Shown here piece by piece: positions 1-11,273 of a DNA stretch of 64,000 nt (the first letter of the stretch is position 1; each line of letters opens with the position of its first letter). This DNA comes from Gyrodactylus bullatarudis (taxonomy: Eukaryota; Platyhelminthes; Monogenea; Gyrodactylidea; Gyrodactylidae): contig SSNU01000272.1 of the NCBI GenBank assembly GCA_012064415.1, positions 310,001-374,000 on the forward strand. Reading direction: 5' to 3'. The position numbers and the translations under genes were made by a program. The notes beneath the pieces are model-generated. The model had not been told where the DNA came from. It saw only the letters and a list, made by a program, of their open reading frames with translations, and did no database searches.

Positions 1-1501
1 AAATTTTATGAAAGTCAGTTCTGCATTTTTACTGGAAGAAATAATCTGAAAATAAATCGTTAAAAACGTTTTTTTATTAAAAAAATTTAGTGGGATAATG
101 TTAAAATACTCGAAGATTAATAAATATTATCATATCGATAGGCAATTTCAGTCCAAGTCTACTTTGTATTAAGCATTCTTTCTGCAAAATGCATTCTTTA
201 TAACATTCATATCAGTTATCAGAGATTGGATTTCTCTCTATCTCGATATATAGACTTTTGGGTAGTGTACATATGGGCCTAAAAATATAAAAATTCAATA
301 TCTCCTAATATAATAGAATATCTTGTTTTATCCAATGTCTAACCTAACTCATATACTTCCAGTTGTACCACATCTACACACCTCTGAAACTCCATTTTAG
401 TTTCCATGGCAAAATGTGGAAGAGAGAAAAAAGCATGAATGCAAAACTGAGTCAATGAGAGAGAGAGAGATATCAGAGGAAGAAATCCTGTAGTACAAAA
501 AGCGATATATTGAATATTCCGGTCAAATTTTATTGCTTTTGATTATAATTTTCACTTTGTACGTCTGTGTGTGTACATATCAAATCAGCGAGAATTTTCT
601 ATTCAGTGAAATGAAGAAAAAAAACAACTAGAACAACACCCCAATGTTTAGTTATTATTAGATTAAGCGAGAGGAGTCTCTGTGAGCCTCTTCAAGGTTC
701 AAGGTGTGAGAAAGGTAGATTTCTACGTCATAATCTGTCCAGGGGAATAAAAAAGGTTTATTTATTGTTTCCTCTGAGTGTTTATTTCAATGCTGCAATA
801 CAGGGGGAAAGTTGGAAAATCCTTCTTCTTCTTCTTCTTCTGCCAGCAAAAGAAAAAGGGAGAAAATTTATTGCATTTTGAATTATTTTTGCAGGGGTTT
901 AGGAGCGTGATGAGAATAAATTAAAATTTTATCACCTCAAATTAGCTATAATGGATATTGAAATATAATTTGTATGAGGCGCTTCAACATTAGAAAATAT
1001 TTAAAGAGACAGGCCGAGAATGTTGGGCTATGAAGGGTGAATTTTATTCCCTATGATCTCCGGCGCCCCCTCCCAAAAATTATTTCCGCTTCAAAGGTGT
1101 GAGAAGGGCATTTTCCAGTAATAAAAAACTGTTAAAGTATTATTACACCCAACTAAAAAATTTGTTAACTGTCCAGAATTAACGGGAAAGTTTCATCTTC
1201 TTTATTTCTCTCCCATTGATTTCAACATCAGCTTTTATTATCGTTTCACCTTCAAAAAAAACCTTTTCCATAACTACAAATTTACATTTGTCCAAAATGG
1301 CTTGTTATTTGTTCATTTTTAATATTTCCACTGAATAAAAATGCTGTTCACAATGATCATGTTAGTTAAGTGGCAGTGATATTGTCAAATTTCCATCATT
1401 AGTCTCTCTGAAGATTTGATACTAAAAAACGATGATAATTTTTCAAATATTTTCAGGCTTATGATGAAAATAGTCGTTTTGCATTTCACTGATACAGAAC
1501 C
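1..1501. other. Intergenic, no gene seen
   Basis: No open frame, splice pattern or RNA gene that I can support. Contains a short GA run near 458-471 and a CTT run near 822-842, otherwise AT-rich single-copy-looking sequence. Confidence 0.6.
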
Positions 1502-2237
1502 AAATTAATATGAAGATGAGGATTTACTATTTTTACAAAATAAACTCAATGAAAGTGAAATAAAATGAAAAAATATATTTGGTATAGATATCAAAAATAA
1601 ACAGAAATTCAAAAGTTTTTAGAAAAATTTATTACAGTTTTTTTGTCAAGGTTTGTGAATCTAGTAGAAATATCGTTGAAATAAGATGGAATTCTTTCAA
1701 GCAGATTGATATGCTTCATTTTATTGATAGATTTGGGATTGATTCTTTTAGGTCTGTTACGAGTTCTGGCAATTACTTCGGCACGATTCCATAAGGTATT
1801 TATTCTCTTATCACAAAGTATTATCGATCTGGCCAGGCGTCTATGACGTAGCAGATCAACTCTGAATGGTGCATTTGGTTGTGAACGACGGAAAAATTTA
1901 AGAAATCTTTTTTGGATTAAATCTAGACTGATGCTCGCGCTAATCGCAGATGGATTCCAGTCAGGTGAAATGAGTCAATAATTTTTGGAAATTGAGAAAA
2001 AATCAATCTGAACAAAATTATGACTTTTTTTAATTTCGAAAACGCATCAAATTTCCTCTTTTTCAACTTTAGAAATCAATATTTCTATCGATTTCCAAGA
2101 TTTGAAGAGGTTAAAAGCTGATTTTTGGAATCATATTTGACGAAGAGTTCAATAAACTATATATTTCTCCTGACTTTCCAGAGAAAAATATTGAGTTTTT
2201 TAATATAGTAAATTCTCATCTACATGTCTATAAGGTT
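1502..2237. mobile_element. TIR foldback element (family A) carrying an ORF
   Basis: The left end (AATATGAAGATGAGGATTTA, from about 1508) and the reverse complement of the right end (about 2190-2237) match each other and match the ends of the complete family A copies at 5011-5756 and 34143-34826. TA follows the right end at 2238-2239. The right half (about 1975-2237) resembles family A interior sequence, but 1609-1974 does not: it is an open frame foreign to the other copies. I infer a Tc1/mariner-type non-autonomous element with inserted or captured sequence. The left boundary is uncertain by a few bases. Confidence 0.5.
1609..1974 (-). CDS. Unrecognised basic 121-codon open frame inside a TIR element
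   Basis: Stop-to-stop frame on the minus strand, from just after a TGA at 1977-1975 to a TGA at 1611-1609. There is no ATG near its 5' end, so this is an exon-like or truncated frame and not a full gene. The translation opens with LISPDWNPSAISASISLDLI, is rich in Arg and Lys, and contains KRFLKFFRRS and RHRRLARSIILC. Codon choice and GC (for example around 1750-1940) are clearly higher than the flanks, which argues that it was once coding. The pattern of an IQKRFLKFF-like helix followed by basic helices loosely recalls the 3' part of LINE reverse transcriptases, but I cannot identify it. It lies inside the inverted-repeat element 1502-2237, so it may be a captured host fragment or a nested retroelement piece. 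Confidence 0.4.
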   Translation of the reverse strand, partial: LISPDWNPSAISASISLDLIQKRFLKFFRRSQPNAPFRVDLLRHRRLARSIILCDKRINTLWNRAEVIARTRNRPKRINPKSINKMKHINLLERIPSYFNDISTRFTNLDKKTVINFSKNF

Positions 2238-2239
2238 TA

Positions 2240-3560
2240 GATCTAAAATAAAAAGGTTATCGCAATCCCTTAAAAAGCACAGATTCTATAGATAATTATA
2301 ATAATATATGAAGGTTTTCCTTAAAGAGTAATCCTATATATCAGGTAAGGTTGAAAGAAACAATGATCTAATAACATGGGTATGACTCATAGCTCCTTTT
2401 ATAAATAAAATTCAAAACATTCTCATTCTCTCTCGTCTTGTAATGTTTTCCCAGATTCAAGACTCTGATAAATAGTTCCACATTCATGAAAAAAGTATAT
2501 ATTAATAGTAAAGCTATCAACATTGTAATTCCTATCTTGTTTGTATGTATAGCCATACAGAGCTATATAGTTGGTCCCTGTTAAGCTGTACGTTATGATA
2601 TAGCTTTGAGGAACATAACAGAACATGTTGAACAGAAGGACTAGCTTTCTGGGAAATTATGATAAGAACATCTTTAAGGGTGGGAGTAGAGGTTCAAACT
2701 ACTATTTTTATTACCCTCACTGCTCGTTTTGAATCATGAGTTTTCCCTTTCAATTTTTTAACATGGGATAACTTTTGAAATTGACATCTGTTCATGTTTC
2801 ACAACCTTGTTCTTCAGGTCCCGTGTTAAAGCGAAGAATCTGATGTACTATGTTTTCAATTTTGTACACGGGAAAAAAGAACACAAAGATTTAGCATTTT
2901 TAGCTACACTTGATCCGACAGGCTAAAGTCAATTTGTTCAACCTCTTTCATTTAAGAAGATTAAAACAAGCGGAAGAAATCTTCTTGTTAACCTGATCAA
3001 AACATGATCTTTCTTTTCCAAGAATTTAATTCTACGAATTACTTCTCCACATGAGATTCATAATTCAGATTCTGAATAATAAAATATATAAAAAGCCTTT
3101 GTTTTTAACCGTTTTTGATTAGTAGATGGAAGATGTTTTTTTATTAATTTCCGCTATTTTCATACATTCAGCCAGAGGAAATAGCTCAGAAGTTTGACGA
3201 GCTGTAGATAATTATATTTTTGCTAGACTGAGCTAAAATAGATAGTAAAAGTGTAAATCGTATATTTGACCTAGGTATCCAACATCAAAGATCAAATGAA
3301 GTCCATGAATGGATGAACCCACACACCTTTAAAGTCAGGGTCATAAGGTATCATGTCACTGTGGCGATTGATATATTCTTTCAAATGAAAGTAATTAAAA
3401 TTTAGAGGGGTCGGCCGAAATGTTCTTGTAACTTATGTTGAAATAGTTATGAAAACGAAATGGGGTTCTTATACATGAAAAATAGACATGGTAACAAAAC
3501 CGGGATATATTCGGGTAATGATGTACTAAAGGATAGGATAATGAATGGAAAAAGGAATAG
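2240..3560. other. Intergenic, no supported gene
   Basis: Short open frames of about 62-67 codons near 2368-2626 on the minus strand overlap each other and have no recognisable motif or splice context. Nothing else visible. Confidence 0.5.
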
Positions 3561-3566
3561 GAGTTA

Positions 3567-3749
3567 CAAGATAATTACTTGACCATATACAAACCAGGAG
3601 ATGTTAAAGAGTTGGATTACGTATCCATGTGGGTCTGTAATAAAGATTCTAGGGGTTGTTGTGATTTCAGTTACCAAGGTAAATGTAGAAATCGACCAGC
3701 AAATGACCAGCACAAATAATTGCGAAATTATTACATTCAATGTAATCAT
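3567..3749 (-). CDS. Possible first exon of a small secreted protein (weak)
   Basis: The minus-strand frame starts with ATG at 3749. Its first 20 residues, MITLNVIISQLFVLVICWSI, look like a signal peptide, followed by a polar stretch with ITDPHGYVIQL. A possible donor (GTAATT) follows CAA near 3579. Downstream on the minus strand a pyrimidine-rich acceptor ends at about 3526, and further open frames follow to about 3300, but phases do not join cleanly in one unique way. I do not recognise the product. It could be chance in AT-rich sequence; treat as a candidate only. Confidence 0.2.
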
Positions 3750-5010
3750 TTTTTCCGTATTTCATGTATCATCTAAGATATTATAATTAACTTGCCTCGT
3801 ACATGTTAAATTGTTGTTGAATTAGAAAAAAAATAAAAATTTATTCCAACTAAAAGTTGTACACCAAGACATTACTGTTTAATCATTTTCTTTGCATGTC
3901 AGGGATATTACATGAAAATGCTGTTTCCGTTTCCAGATAGATAAAGAGAGATAGTTTTATTAGAAGCTAATCTACTTGTAGAACCAGAATATTCTTTTTC
4001 AATGATTATTTTTTTGGCCACAAATTTGGCTAATATTTTTTATCTTAAGAGATGATGTCAAACTGATCCCATATTTGAATTCATATTTTCAAAAAAAAGG
4101 ATTTTGATTTTTTGGGTGAACCCTGATCCATATGAACAATCATAATTTGTACATATTTATTTGATTCAAGACAATTCAGATGAAGTAAAACTTGAAATAG
4201 GACTTCTATTTGGAAAGTATATCTGAAGACTTGTACATAAAATTTGAGGATTCAGGAGATAACCTGGTTTATTACAGTCATTTTACGTAATTAGTGGACA
4301 ATTTTTCGATAGAAGAGGAGACTTTGACAAAATTAGTGAGCAAGTTCCCAAAATAATAAGGTGTAATTATCCTCCTCTAATTTCGTGGAATGACTGTATT
4401 ATTCAAAGAATTTTGCATACAAATAGTAAAAGAGTTTGCAGATTTTGCAAGGCTGAAATGATCATCAAAAATGATTTTACAAGCCATAAGTAAAACGGTC
4501 TGAAAAATTACAGTATTTTCTCAAAACTGAAAACTTTATTTTATGAAGTTCATCTAAAAGCAGTATATTTTTCCATTTTATTTTTGCTAAAAAGTCAAGA
4601 TAAATTTCCATGTAAACAAAATTTTCTTTAACAACTGACCATGTTATTGAAGGAGAGAGTGTAGAAATTACGTTTAATGATGAAAGCATTTCTGCTTAAC
4701 AACCATAAGTACAATTAAAGTTTTTAGTCTGAAAAATTTTGTTTAATTATTTTTCAAGTGTGAGAACACAATCTTTATCATCTCAGATTTTAGGGATTTA
4801 TTTTTTGAAATTGAAACATTTCCCTTGAATTAATATACAAGTAATTATGAAAGGGGAGAGAGAAAGAGTGCCCCGGGTGTGGAACGAGAATTAGAATGTC
4901 CAGATGAGAGGTGAGGGAGATACAAAAAGATGGATCATCAATAACTATAGAAGAAATTTAAGTAGAGGTAATTTTTTAATCTTACAAATAAGTATTACTT
5001 CTATATATTA

Positions 5011-5756
5011 AAGCTAGTTGACATGAAGATGAGAATTTACTATTCTTACAAAAATCTCGATATTTTTCTCCGTATTCACATGAAAAAGAATATTTTTTTG
5101 AATTCTAAAACGGAATGAGCTAACAAGATGAGAATATTCGTGAAAGTACCGAAAAAAATTCAATCGAATTCCGTTTTTCGAATTCCGAAAATGCACCAAA
5201 TTTCCACTTTTTGAACTTTTGAGCTCAAAATTTTTATTGATTTCGATGATTTGAAGCAGTTAAGGGATGATATTTTGGATCAATATTAGACAAATAATTT
5301 GAATTTGACCATAGAGATAGCGAAGATCTTATTGTTTTAGAGAAAAAGTTGAACTTCCAGATTTTGGATAATTTGCCTTCTTGATTATCGAAACATTCAA
5401 ATGGTTCGATTTCCCACGGTAATGACGAGTTTCAGTGAACTTCTGCAGGAAAATTCGAATTCTTAGTTTAATTTTGATCCTAAATATCATCATTAAACTG
5501 CTTCAAATCATCGAAATCGATAAAAATTCTGGGTTCAAAGTTGAAACAGTGGAAATTTGGTGCATTTTCAAAATTCGAAAAAACGGCCTAATTTTGGTCA
5601 GATTCAATTTATTTTGGAATTTTTTCGAACATCCGCATCTTATTAGCTCATGCCATATTTGAATTCAAAAAAATATTCTTCACCTGTGAGTCCTGTGAGA
5701 AAAATATCGAGTTTTTTGTAAAAATAGTAAATTTTCATCTTTATGTCTATTAGGTT
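5011..5756. mobile_element. Foldback MITE, family A, nearly complete copy
   Basis: A 746-bp near-palindrome flanked by TA at 5009-5010 and 5757-5758. The left end AAGCTAGTTGACATGAAGAT is the inverse of the right end (ATCTTTATGTCTATTAGGTT) with a few mismatches, and inverted similarity extends far into the interior: the block near 5190-5240 (GCACCAAATTTCCACTTTTT) is mirrored near 5530-5570. No transposase frame. TA flanks and inverted ends fit a Tc1/mariner-type non-autonomous element (established knowledge); the autonomous partner is not in this window. Confidence 0.75.
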
Positions 5757-5758
5757 TA

Positions 5759-6860
5759 ATAGAAGTCTGTAATTTTTAAAATATGTCTTTTAAGATTCTT
5801 CTTGATTAATTCGATAGGAGAATCTGAAAATAATTCGAGATTACGTATTTTTTCTTCGTATGAGAGCAGAGTCAAGTTTCTTCCTAAAATACAAAGGATG
5901 TTGCTCCCTTCTACATGAAAATTTTGTTATTTGTACAAATTCTTATAAGAATTCTTAAGGATGGCAGGTCCTTAGATTCAAAAATAATTCTGCAATGTTT
6001 GACGCCTAATTATCAAATTTTCTATTTTATTTTAAATAGTTATTGATGATCTATCTTCTACTCTGAAAATATAAAAACTCTTTGGATTTTACATAAACAT
6101 AGTAGTAATAACCTATGACCAAACTGGGCTAGTATTATTTGAATGCCTAATCATATTTCTCTATAGGATTCGAACGTATAGGAGGTGCAAATCCTTAAGA
6201 CTGGATAGTATCTAGTAGATACCCCTTTAATTATTTCGGAATCTTGATCATATTCAATTTCTTCATATATATTCCGATCTTCATATTAACTAACTTTCTA
6301 ATAAAATCGTTACTGACAGTAACTTACTGTTGAGAGATTATATTTTGTTTGAAATAAATCAAGTCTTAGCACTGTCAAATCATTGGGATATGGGATGCAT
6401 AGCAGATATTCCCAGGAGATGTTCAAATATTTCTTCAGACTTGTAAAAGAGAAATGGGCCACATTCAAGATGGTGGCTGGTTGGAGACTCTCATTTGAAT
6501 TTAGCAGAAGGGTACATAATTTTCAAAGTTATTATTACTATTACATATCATTTCAGCTCATTATTGTTCATCTAAGCCTCAGAAAATACTTCTATTTATC
6601 TTATGGAATACCTAAAGATCTCAGCTCCGTCATCCATCAAACTACTAATTCAGAGAAATTTTATTTTTTCCTATTTCCCAAAGTGATAGATAAAAAGTAA
6701 GATAACTTTTAACCAATAATCATAGCCTTTAGAATTCGAATATGTAATCGCCTGAAGTCCATATGCTAAAGCTTCAAAGATAGCAAATTTTTGGCTTAGT
6801 AATTCAAATTTGATCCTTCAAGCAAGTTTCCGACATTGCCATTTGGACATCATCAACAAA
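5759..6860. other. Intergenic, no supported gene
   Basis: An open frame at 6383-6700 has no motif, no codon bias and a Tyr/Phe-rich translation of AT-rich DNA; I do not accept it. A small piece near 6685-6780 resembles the dispersed repeat also seen near 10680-10760. Confidence 0.5.
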
Positions 6861-6867
6861 TACAGTA

Positions 6868-6873
6868 TTTATT
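6868..6873 (-). terminator. Poly(A) signal of the acidic secreted gene
   Basis: AATAAA on the minus strand, 79 bases past the stop codon of the acidic gene (stop at 6954-6952). Confidence 0.5.
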
Positions 6874-6951
6874 ATAATTAATAGAATAAAGACGCAAAAA
6901 AAGATCAAAAGATTACTATTTTCTACTTGATTTTTTTCCAACCCATGACTT

Positions 6952-8721
6952 TTAATCACAGTCTTCATCGTCGTCTTCGTCTTGATTGGCACTTTCATCT
7001 TCATCCTTGTCTTCTTCCAGAGCCTCTTCGTATTCCTCTTCGATTTCTTCCTCGTCTTCTTCTTCCTCTTCTTCCTCATCTTCCTCATCTTCTTCTTCTT
7101 CAACTTTTTTGGGTTCAATCTTTTTCGCTGGTGCCACATCATAAATTGGATTGGGCTTTGACTTTTTCATGTTTCTATCCTCCTCTTCGTCATCCTATGA
7201 AGGGGTACAGTTCCATATGAAAACGGTCAAAAGATATTTTTAGTATCACCATTAGACATCCTAAATCTCAAGGTACACAAGAACTTCTGAAACAGAACAC
7301 GACAGGGTCAGGCAGCAAAAACTTCTTGGTTCAAAAGTCAATAGAGGTTTGAATGAAGAAGAAACATCAATGAATGTAAAAGAAGCCTTAAGAAGTAACT
7401 TTGAGGACCACACAACTCAATTTCTAGCTCAAATTTACAAATCTGAATCAAAATTACCTCGTCTTCCTCTTCTTTTTCGTCATCGTCTTCGTCGTTGTCT
7501 TCAGGTTCTGGTTTTTTATTCTTTGCTTCATTTTGTTTTGAGTTAGTTGGTTTTGAGGTTGCTGGCTTTTTAATTTCTTCTTCATCGTCGTCGTCCTCAG
7601 GTTCAGGCTTTTTACTCTTAGCTTCATTTTGTTTTAAGTTTGTTGGTTTTGAGGTTGCTGGCTTTTTAATTTCTTCTTCTTCCTCATCATCATCGTCCTC
7701 ATCGTCATCATCTTCTTTTTGAACCTTGCCTGGTTTAGGTTTAGCAGACTTTTTAACTTTATTTTCATCTTGTTTGGAGCTCACTCCTTTTGACTTTACT
7801 GGTTTTTTTATTTCTTCTTCTTCTTCCTCCTCGTCTTCATCGTCTTCATCATCGTCTTCCTCGTTGTCCTCTTCATAGTCATACTCATCTTCATCATCTT
7901 CCTCTTCCTCTTCAGTATCCTCTTCCTCGTCGTCTTCATCGGCCTCTTCATCTTCGTCCTCGTCGTCTGCTTCCTCTTCGTGTTTCTTTGAATTTTTTAC
8001 ATTCTTTTCCTTCTTGTCTTTTTTCTTTTCCTTCTTTTTATCTTTCGACTTGGACGACCACAGAGATTTAAATGCCCCCTTAATCTTATCCTTTGCTTTA
8101 CCAGCGAGCTTCTTCAACTTTTTCATCGGGTCGCGACCAGCCTTTATAACTCTGCCTCCTGTCAATTTTCCCATTTCATAGAATTCGTCATAGACATCGT
8201 CACCAGTCTCTTTAAGATTGCCTTTTGGATTAGCCAAAAACTCGTCCAGCTTGTCGGAAATAACCTCTCTAGACTCTTCAATCTTTTCCGATACAGAGAG
8301 ATACAACTCTCTTAATTTTTTGAAATACTTTTCAGAGGCATTATCATAGCCTTCTTTCAGTTTACCATAAAAATTGTCAACATCTTCAAGCACGGAATTT
8401 TCAAACTTTTTGATATCTTTTTTATTTTTACCCTTCGATAATTTCTTGATTTCTTTTTGGGCATTTTTGGCATATTTTAGGAAGACGTCCTTGGTGGTTT
8501 CAGCCAACTTTTGGAATTTATCCTTTGGCGACACGAAGAAATCTTTGAACGACTCACCCAAATTACTCATGTCCTTCCGGGTACTCTCAAAGTAACTCCT
8601 TTTCTCGACACTGTGGTGATGAAATAATTTGATGATAAAGCACTTACGAAGAGGAATCTTGTCCATTCGATTGGCCGACATAGGCGCTGACAATGATCAG
8701 TAAGCATGCTACTAATTGCAT
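6952..8721 (-). CDS. Secreted, highly acidic lysine-rich repeat protein (3 exons, 489 aa)
   Basis: Exons 8721-8648, 8610-7458 and 7194-6952. I chose the ATG at 8721 because it opens a clear signal peptide (MQLVACLLIIVSAYVGQSNG) and exon 1 ends at GTAAGT in phase 2. A 37-bp intron then joins in frame to exon 2. Exon 2 ends at GAG|GTAATT (phase 0) and a 263-bp intron ending CCCCTTCATAG leads to exon 3. Residues about 26-200 are a Lys/Glu-rich, probably helical domain with KDFFVSPKDKFQKLAE-type amphipathic segments. Then comes a KDKKKEKKKDKKEK stretch, then long Asp/Glu runs broken by KKPxxSK spacers that repeat with a period near 96 bp (about 7500-7815). The C-terminus is acidic and ends DCD. 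I do not recognise the family. Signal peptide plus polyanionic tail suggests an extracellular cation- or mineral-binding protein (inference). The exon design matches the small gene at 14082-14515, a likely paralogue. Confidence 0.8.
7500..7815 (-). repeat. In-gene tandem repeat, about 96-bp period
   Basis: Three copies inside exon 2 of the acidic gene. Each encodes an acidic run, then IKKPxxSK, then a Lys/Asn/Gln spacer. The two copies nearest the 3' end (about 7510-7690 on the plus strand) are nearly identical, suggesting recent expansion; the third is diverged. Confidence 0.7.
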
Positions 8722-10850
8722 AATTCACTAACTCAATCACTGCTCACTAGTTCAAGTTTTGTTAATAAATACTTTTATTTTAATATCAATAGAACGTTTC
8801 TCAACCTATCAGATTATCACGAAGTCTTACTTTTTTTAAAGTGAACCTTGAGAAAATTTTATGCTATTTAAAAAAAAATTATTCAAATATTTTTTGCCTG
8901 TATGTGTGAGTAGTAGGTTGTAAATGTGCTATTTGCTCGAATTAAGCCGGCTTATATTCTTACAGCTATTTTAACACACCAAGAACCTAAGTAAGTAAGT
9001 ATCTTTGGCTACTAATACAAAAGATAATCTCAACAAAAGTGAGATACAAATTTATCAGAAATTATAATCATCAATTTTAAGAATTAACAGCATGATCAGA
9101 AAACATATTTGAATCCATTAGAATCTAATAATTAGTGGAGCAATTTACTAATATTGGTTTTGTTCTTATCTTGATGATTTATAATTGGTAATCATGGATT
9201 TGATTTCTTTACAATTCCATTGATTTAAGGAAACAATCTTGGTTTAAAGTTTGTTTTAAAAACAAGAAATTCCAGGTAGATGATTTAAAATACAATGTAC
9301 AATCAATAAATTTTTTTTTTATGTGTAAATATTTTGTTGTAAAAAGTCACGAAACGAACGTAGAATTAACTAAAATTGCATAAAACTGATCAAAATCGAA
9401 AAAAGTTACAAAACAAAAAAATCTGTATGTCATTTTCTTACCGGTCTAATTATAGATTCATTAAAAATTAAAAGGGTTTTGAAATTGGAATCTCATTTCA
9501 TTTATACAAACTCTTGGATCTGATTGTAAATTCTCATAAGGGGGCTAGTTGGTGTAGAAATTTATTCGGTCCAAACGAGGAATCGGTTAGTATATATTTT
9601 ATTTGGGTAATAAAACCATGAAAATACTTCATCTCTCGAGATAAAGAGCAAAACTGTGAGGAGATATTAGTGCCCACACACATTGGTGGTCCACCATAAG
9701 TAAACTCTTGATGAAAACCTTACGCTAGACTGGTCTGCTCTCGTGAATATTTTATGAAATGTATTCAAATGTACATTTTTTCAACTAGGAGTTACTGGTG
9801 GTAGTTAATTCAATCCGCTTGTGTATTCTGGGTGTATTTCCTAGTCTTTGTATAGAGGTTCCATATCCGCCTTCCTAAATGTTGGTGATACCAACATACA
9901 AACAGGGTAATAAAACTTTCTTTCCAGTTGACGAGAAAAAAAGTAGATAGATGAAATGGACCAAAAGCTATGAATTCAGTCCACGATATCTCATTTATGA
10001 AAATCCATCTTTCTTACTTTCTCTCACTCTTTCCGATGATTAAAAGCAATAAAACTCTCGGCTTCTCCCTCTTACATAACAAAGCAGAGTTGTAAATAGT
10101 ATTACACCGAATTGGTAGTTTCACTGAAACCACTGAATCTTGTGAGTTTTTAAAAACGTTTTTTTTCTGAATAGATTTTATAGCAGAAAAACTCTTTTCA
10201 ATTCTGGATCATTTTCTTTTGTGAGAATGTGAGAAACCATTTTCATTTGCTTATTTCAGAAAATTAAAAATTCCGCCAAATACTTTTTTTTCGACTATCA
10301 ACGAATAATGGTTTTTCATTTAAAAAAGTTTTAATTAAAAATTTTAGACCTAGACTAAGGTCCTTTTTGGTCCTATGGATGGTTTCTACATTGAAGATTA
10401 ATAGATTTCTGATGAGAAAAATGCAAATTTTCAAGCATAACCAAATTATGAAGTTAGTTTGCGAGTATTTACAAATTCCGAAAAAAATGCAAAATTACAA
10501 ATTTTACAATTTCATTGAGCAGAACCATAATGATTTCATTTAATTTTGATCAAAAATATTTGCCAAAATTTACACAGGATATCCTTGTTCATGATCCAAA
10601 TCACAAAGTTCAACACTATCTATTTATAAATTAATTGTTGTTTAAAACGTTTTTTTTGAAAAATTACTTCCCAGGATCATAGATAAAAAGTAAGCTAACT
10701 TTTATCGAGGAATCATACTTCAAGAATTTTTTGATTGATAACTTCTGAACCAAAAATAATTGTGTTAAAACAAACCAAAAGATAGACAAAAGATTGATTA
10801 CGAGTCATGAAAAAAAATTCTCTGGGACTTTAAGAGTTAAACCTACTAGC
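8722..10850. other. Intergenic, no gene seen
   Basis: AT-rich, no coding frame of note. A diverged dispersed repeat unit (GATAAAAAGTAAGCTAACTT and following) lies near 10680-10850 and resembles sequence near 6685 and 14745. Confidence 0.5.
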
Positions 10851-10993
10851 AAAGTGTGGTCACTGGTTATTACCATGTGAATCTAACTTGATGGAGCTTG
10901 TCTTCTCACACCTAGATGTTAGAATTCGGATAAGCAAGTGTCAATTCCACAAGTGAGTCAAATAATATTCAACTCACGGTTTCAGATGTAGGT

Positions 10994-11058
10994 TAGAAGC
11001 CTAGTGGTAAGATGCGTTGCCTCACAACGTTCAAGATCTGGGTTCGAACCCTGGCTAT
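10994..11058 (+). other. tRNA-derived pol III promoter-like segment
   Basis: An A-box-like AAGCCTAGTGGTAAG (10997-11011) and a B-box-like GGTTCGAACC (11041-11050) lie at tRNA spacing. Between them CGTTG and CAACG can pair as an anticodon-type stem. The acceptor ends do not pair well and the T-stem needs G-U pairs, so this is a tRNA-derived SINE head and probably not a working tRNA gene. Confidence 0.6.
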
Positions 11059-11101
11059 GGTGTACTGACGAGTCCTAATAAGGACGAAACGCGTCTACAT
11101 C
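11059..11101 (+). ncRNA. Hammerhead ribozyme, type I-like with minimal stem III
   Basis: All invariant core parts are present in order: CTGACGA (11065-11071), stem II GTCC/GGAC (11072-11075 with 11082-11085) closed by loop TAATAA, GAAA (11086-11089), a very short stem III around ACGCGT (11089-11094), and the GTC cleavage triplet ending at 11095. Stem I forms between GGTGTA (11059-11064) and TACATC (11096-11101) with one G-U pair. Minimal stem III hammerheads are typical of retroelement-associated copies and are thought to act best as dimers (established knowledge). Self-cleavage is predicted after 11095. Confidence 0.75.
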
Positions 11102-11273
11102 TGCCGTGAGTTAAATATTATTTAACCCTCTTATGGAACTCTCTCATCCGAATTCTAACATCTAGGTGAGAGAAGACAATCTCAATCAAGTTAGAATCAC
11201 ATGGATATATTATTATTATATTATAATATATGGTAGTAATAACCAGTACCACACTTTGCTAATATGTTAAATG

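Larger units (their letters stand above)
10851..11273. mobile_element. Foldback element enclosing tRNA-like promoter and hammerhead ribozyme
   Basis: The left arm (about 10851-10990, starting AGCAAAGTGTGGT) and the reverse complement of the right arm (11096-11273) match over about 140 bases. Shared blocks include CTAGATGTTAGAATTCGGAT, AATCTAACTTGAT and AACTCACGG followed by CAGATGTA. The right arm carries an extra AT-rich stretch near 11205-11230. The unpaired centre, about 105 bp, holds a tRNA-like A/B-box segment and then a hammerhead core. The right arm begins exactly at the predicted ribozyme cleavage point. No protein-coding capacity. A diverged relative of this design lies at 49308-49580. 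tRNA-promoter plus hammerhead SINE-like repeats are known from schistosomes (Sm-alpha); enclosure in long inverted arms is, as far as I know, not standard. Confidence 0.7.

Noticed and set aside
3300..3530. Downstream exons for the possible secreted protein at 3749 (for example DMIPYDPDFKGVWVHPFMDF near 3300-3370)
   Set aside because: The frames look protein-like, but no combination of donors and acceptors joins them to the signal-peptide exon in one consistent phase.
6383..6700. 105-codon plus-strand ORF
   Set aside because: Low-complexity Tyr/Phe/Ser translation, no splice or promoter context, no motif.
7338..7457. Extension of the acidic protein beyond EEDE to a 451-residue frame ending SNLY
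   Set aside because: The GTAATT donor after GAG and a good acceptor at 7195 in matching phase give an acidic continuation; the read-through residues are hydrophobic intron translation.
7495..8071. Plus-strand Ser-rich and Leu/His-rich open frames
   Set aside because: Antisense shadows of the Asp/Glu-coding GAN repeats.
10994..11066. Functional tRNA gene
   Set aside because: A and B boxes fit, but acceptor ends do not pair and the loop geometry is off; better explained as a tRNA-derived SINE head.
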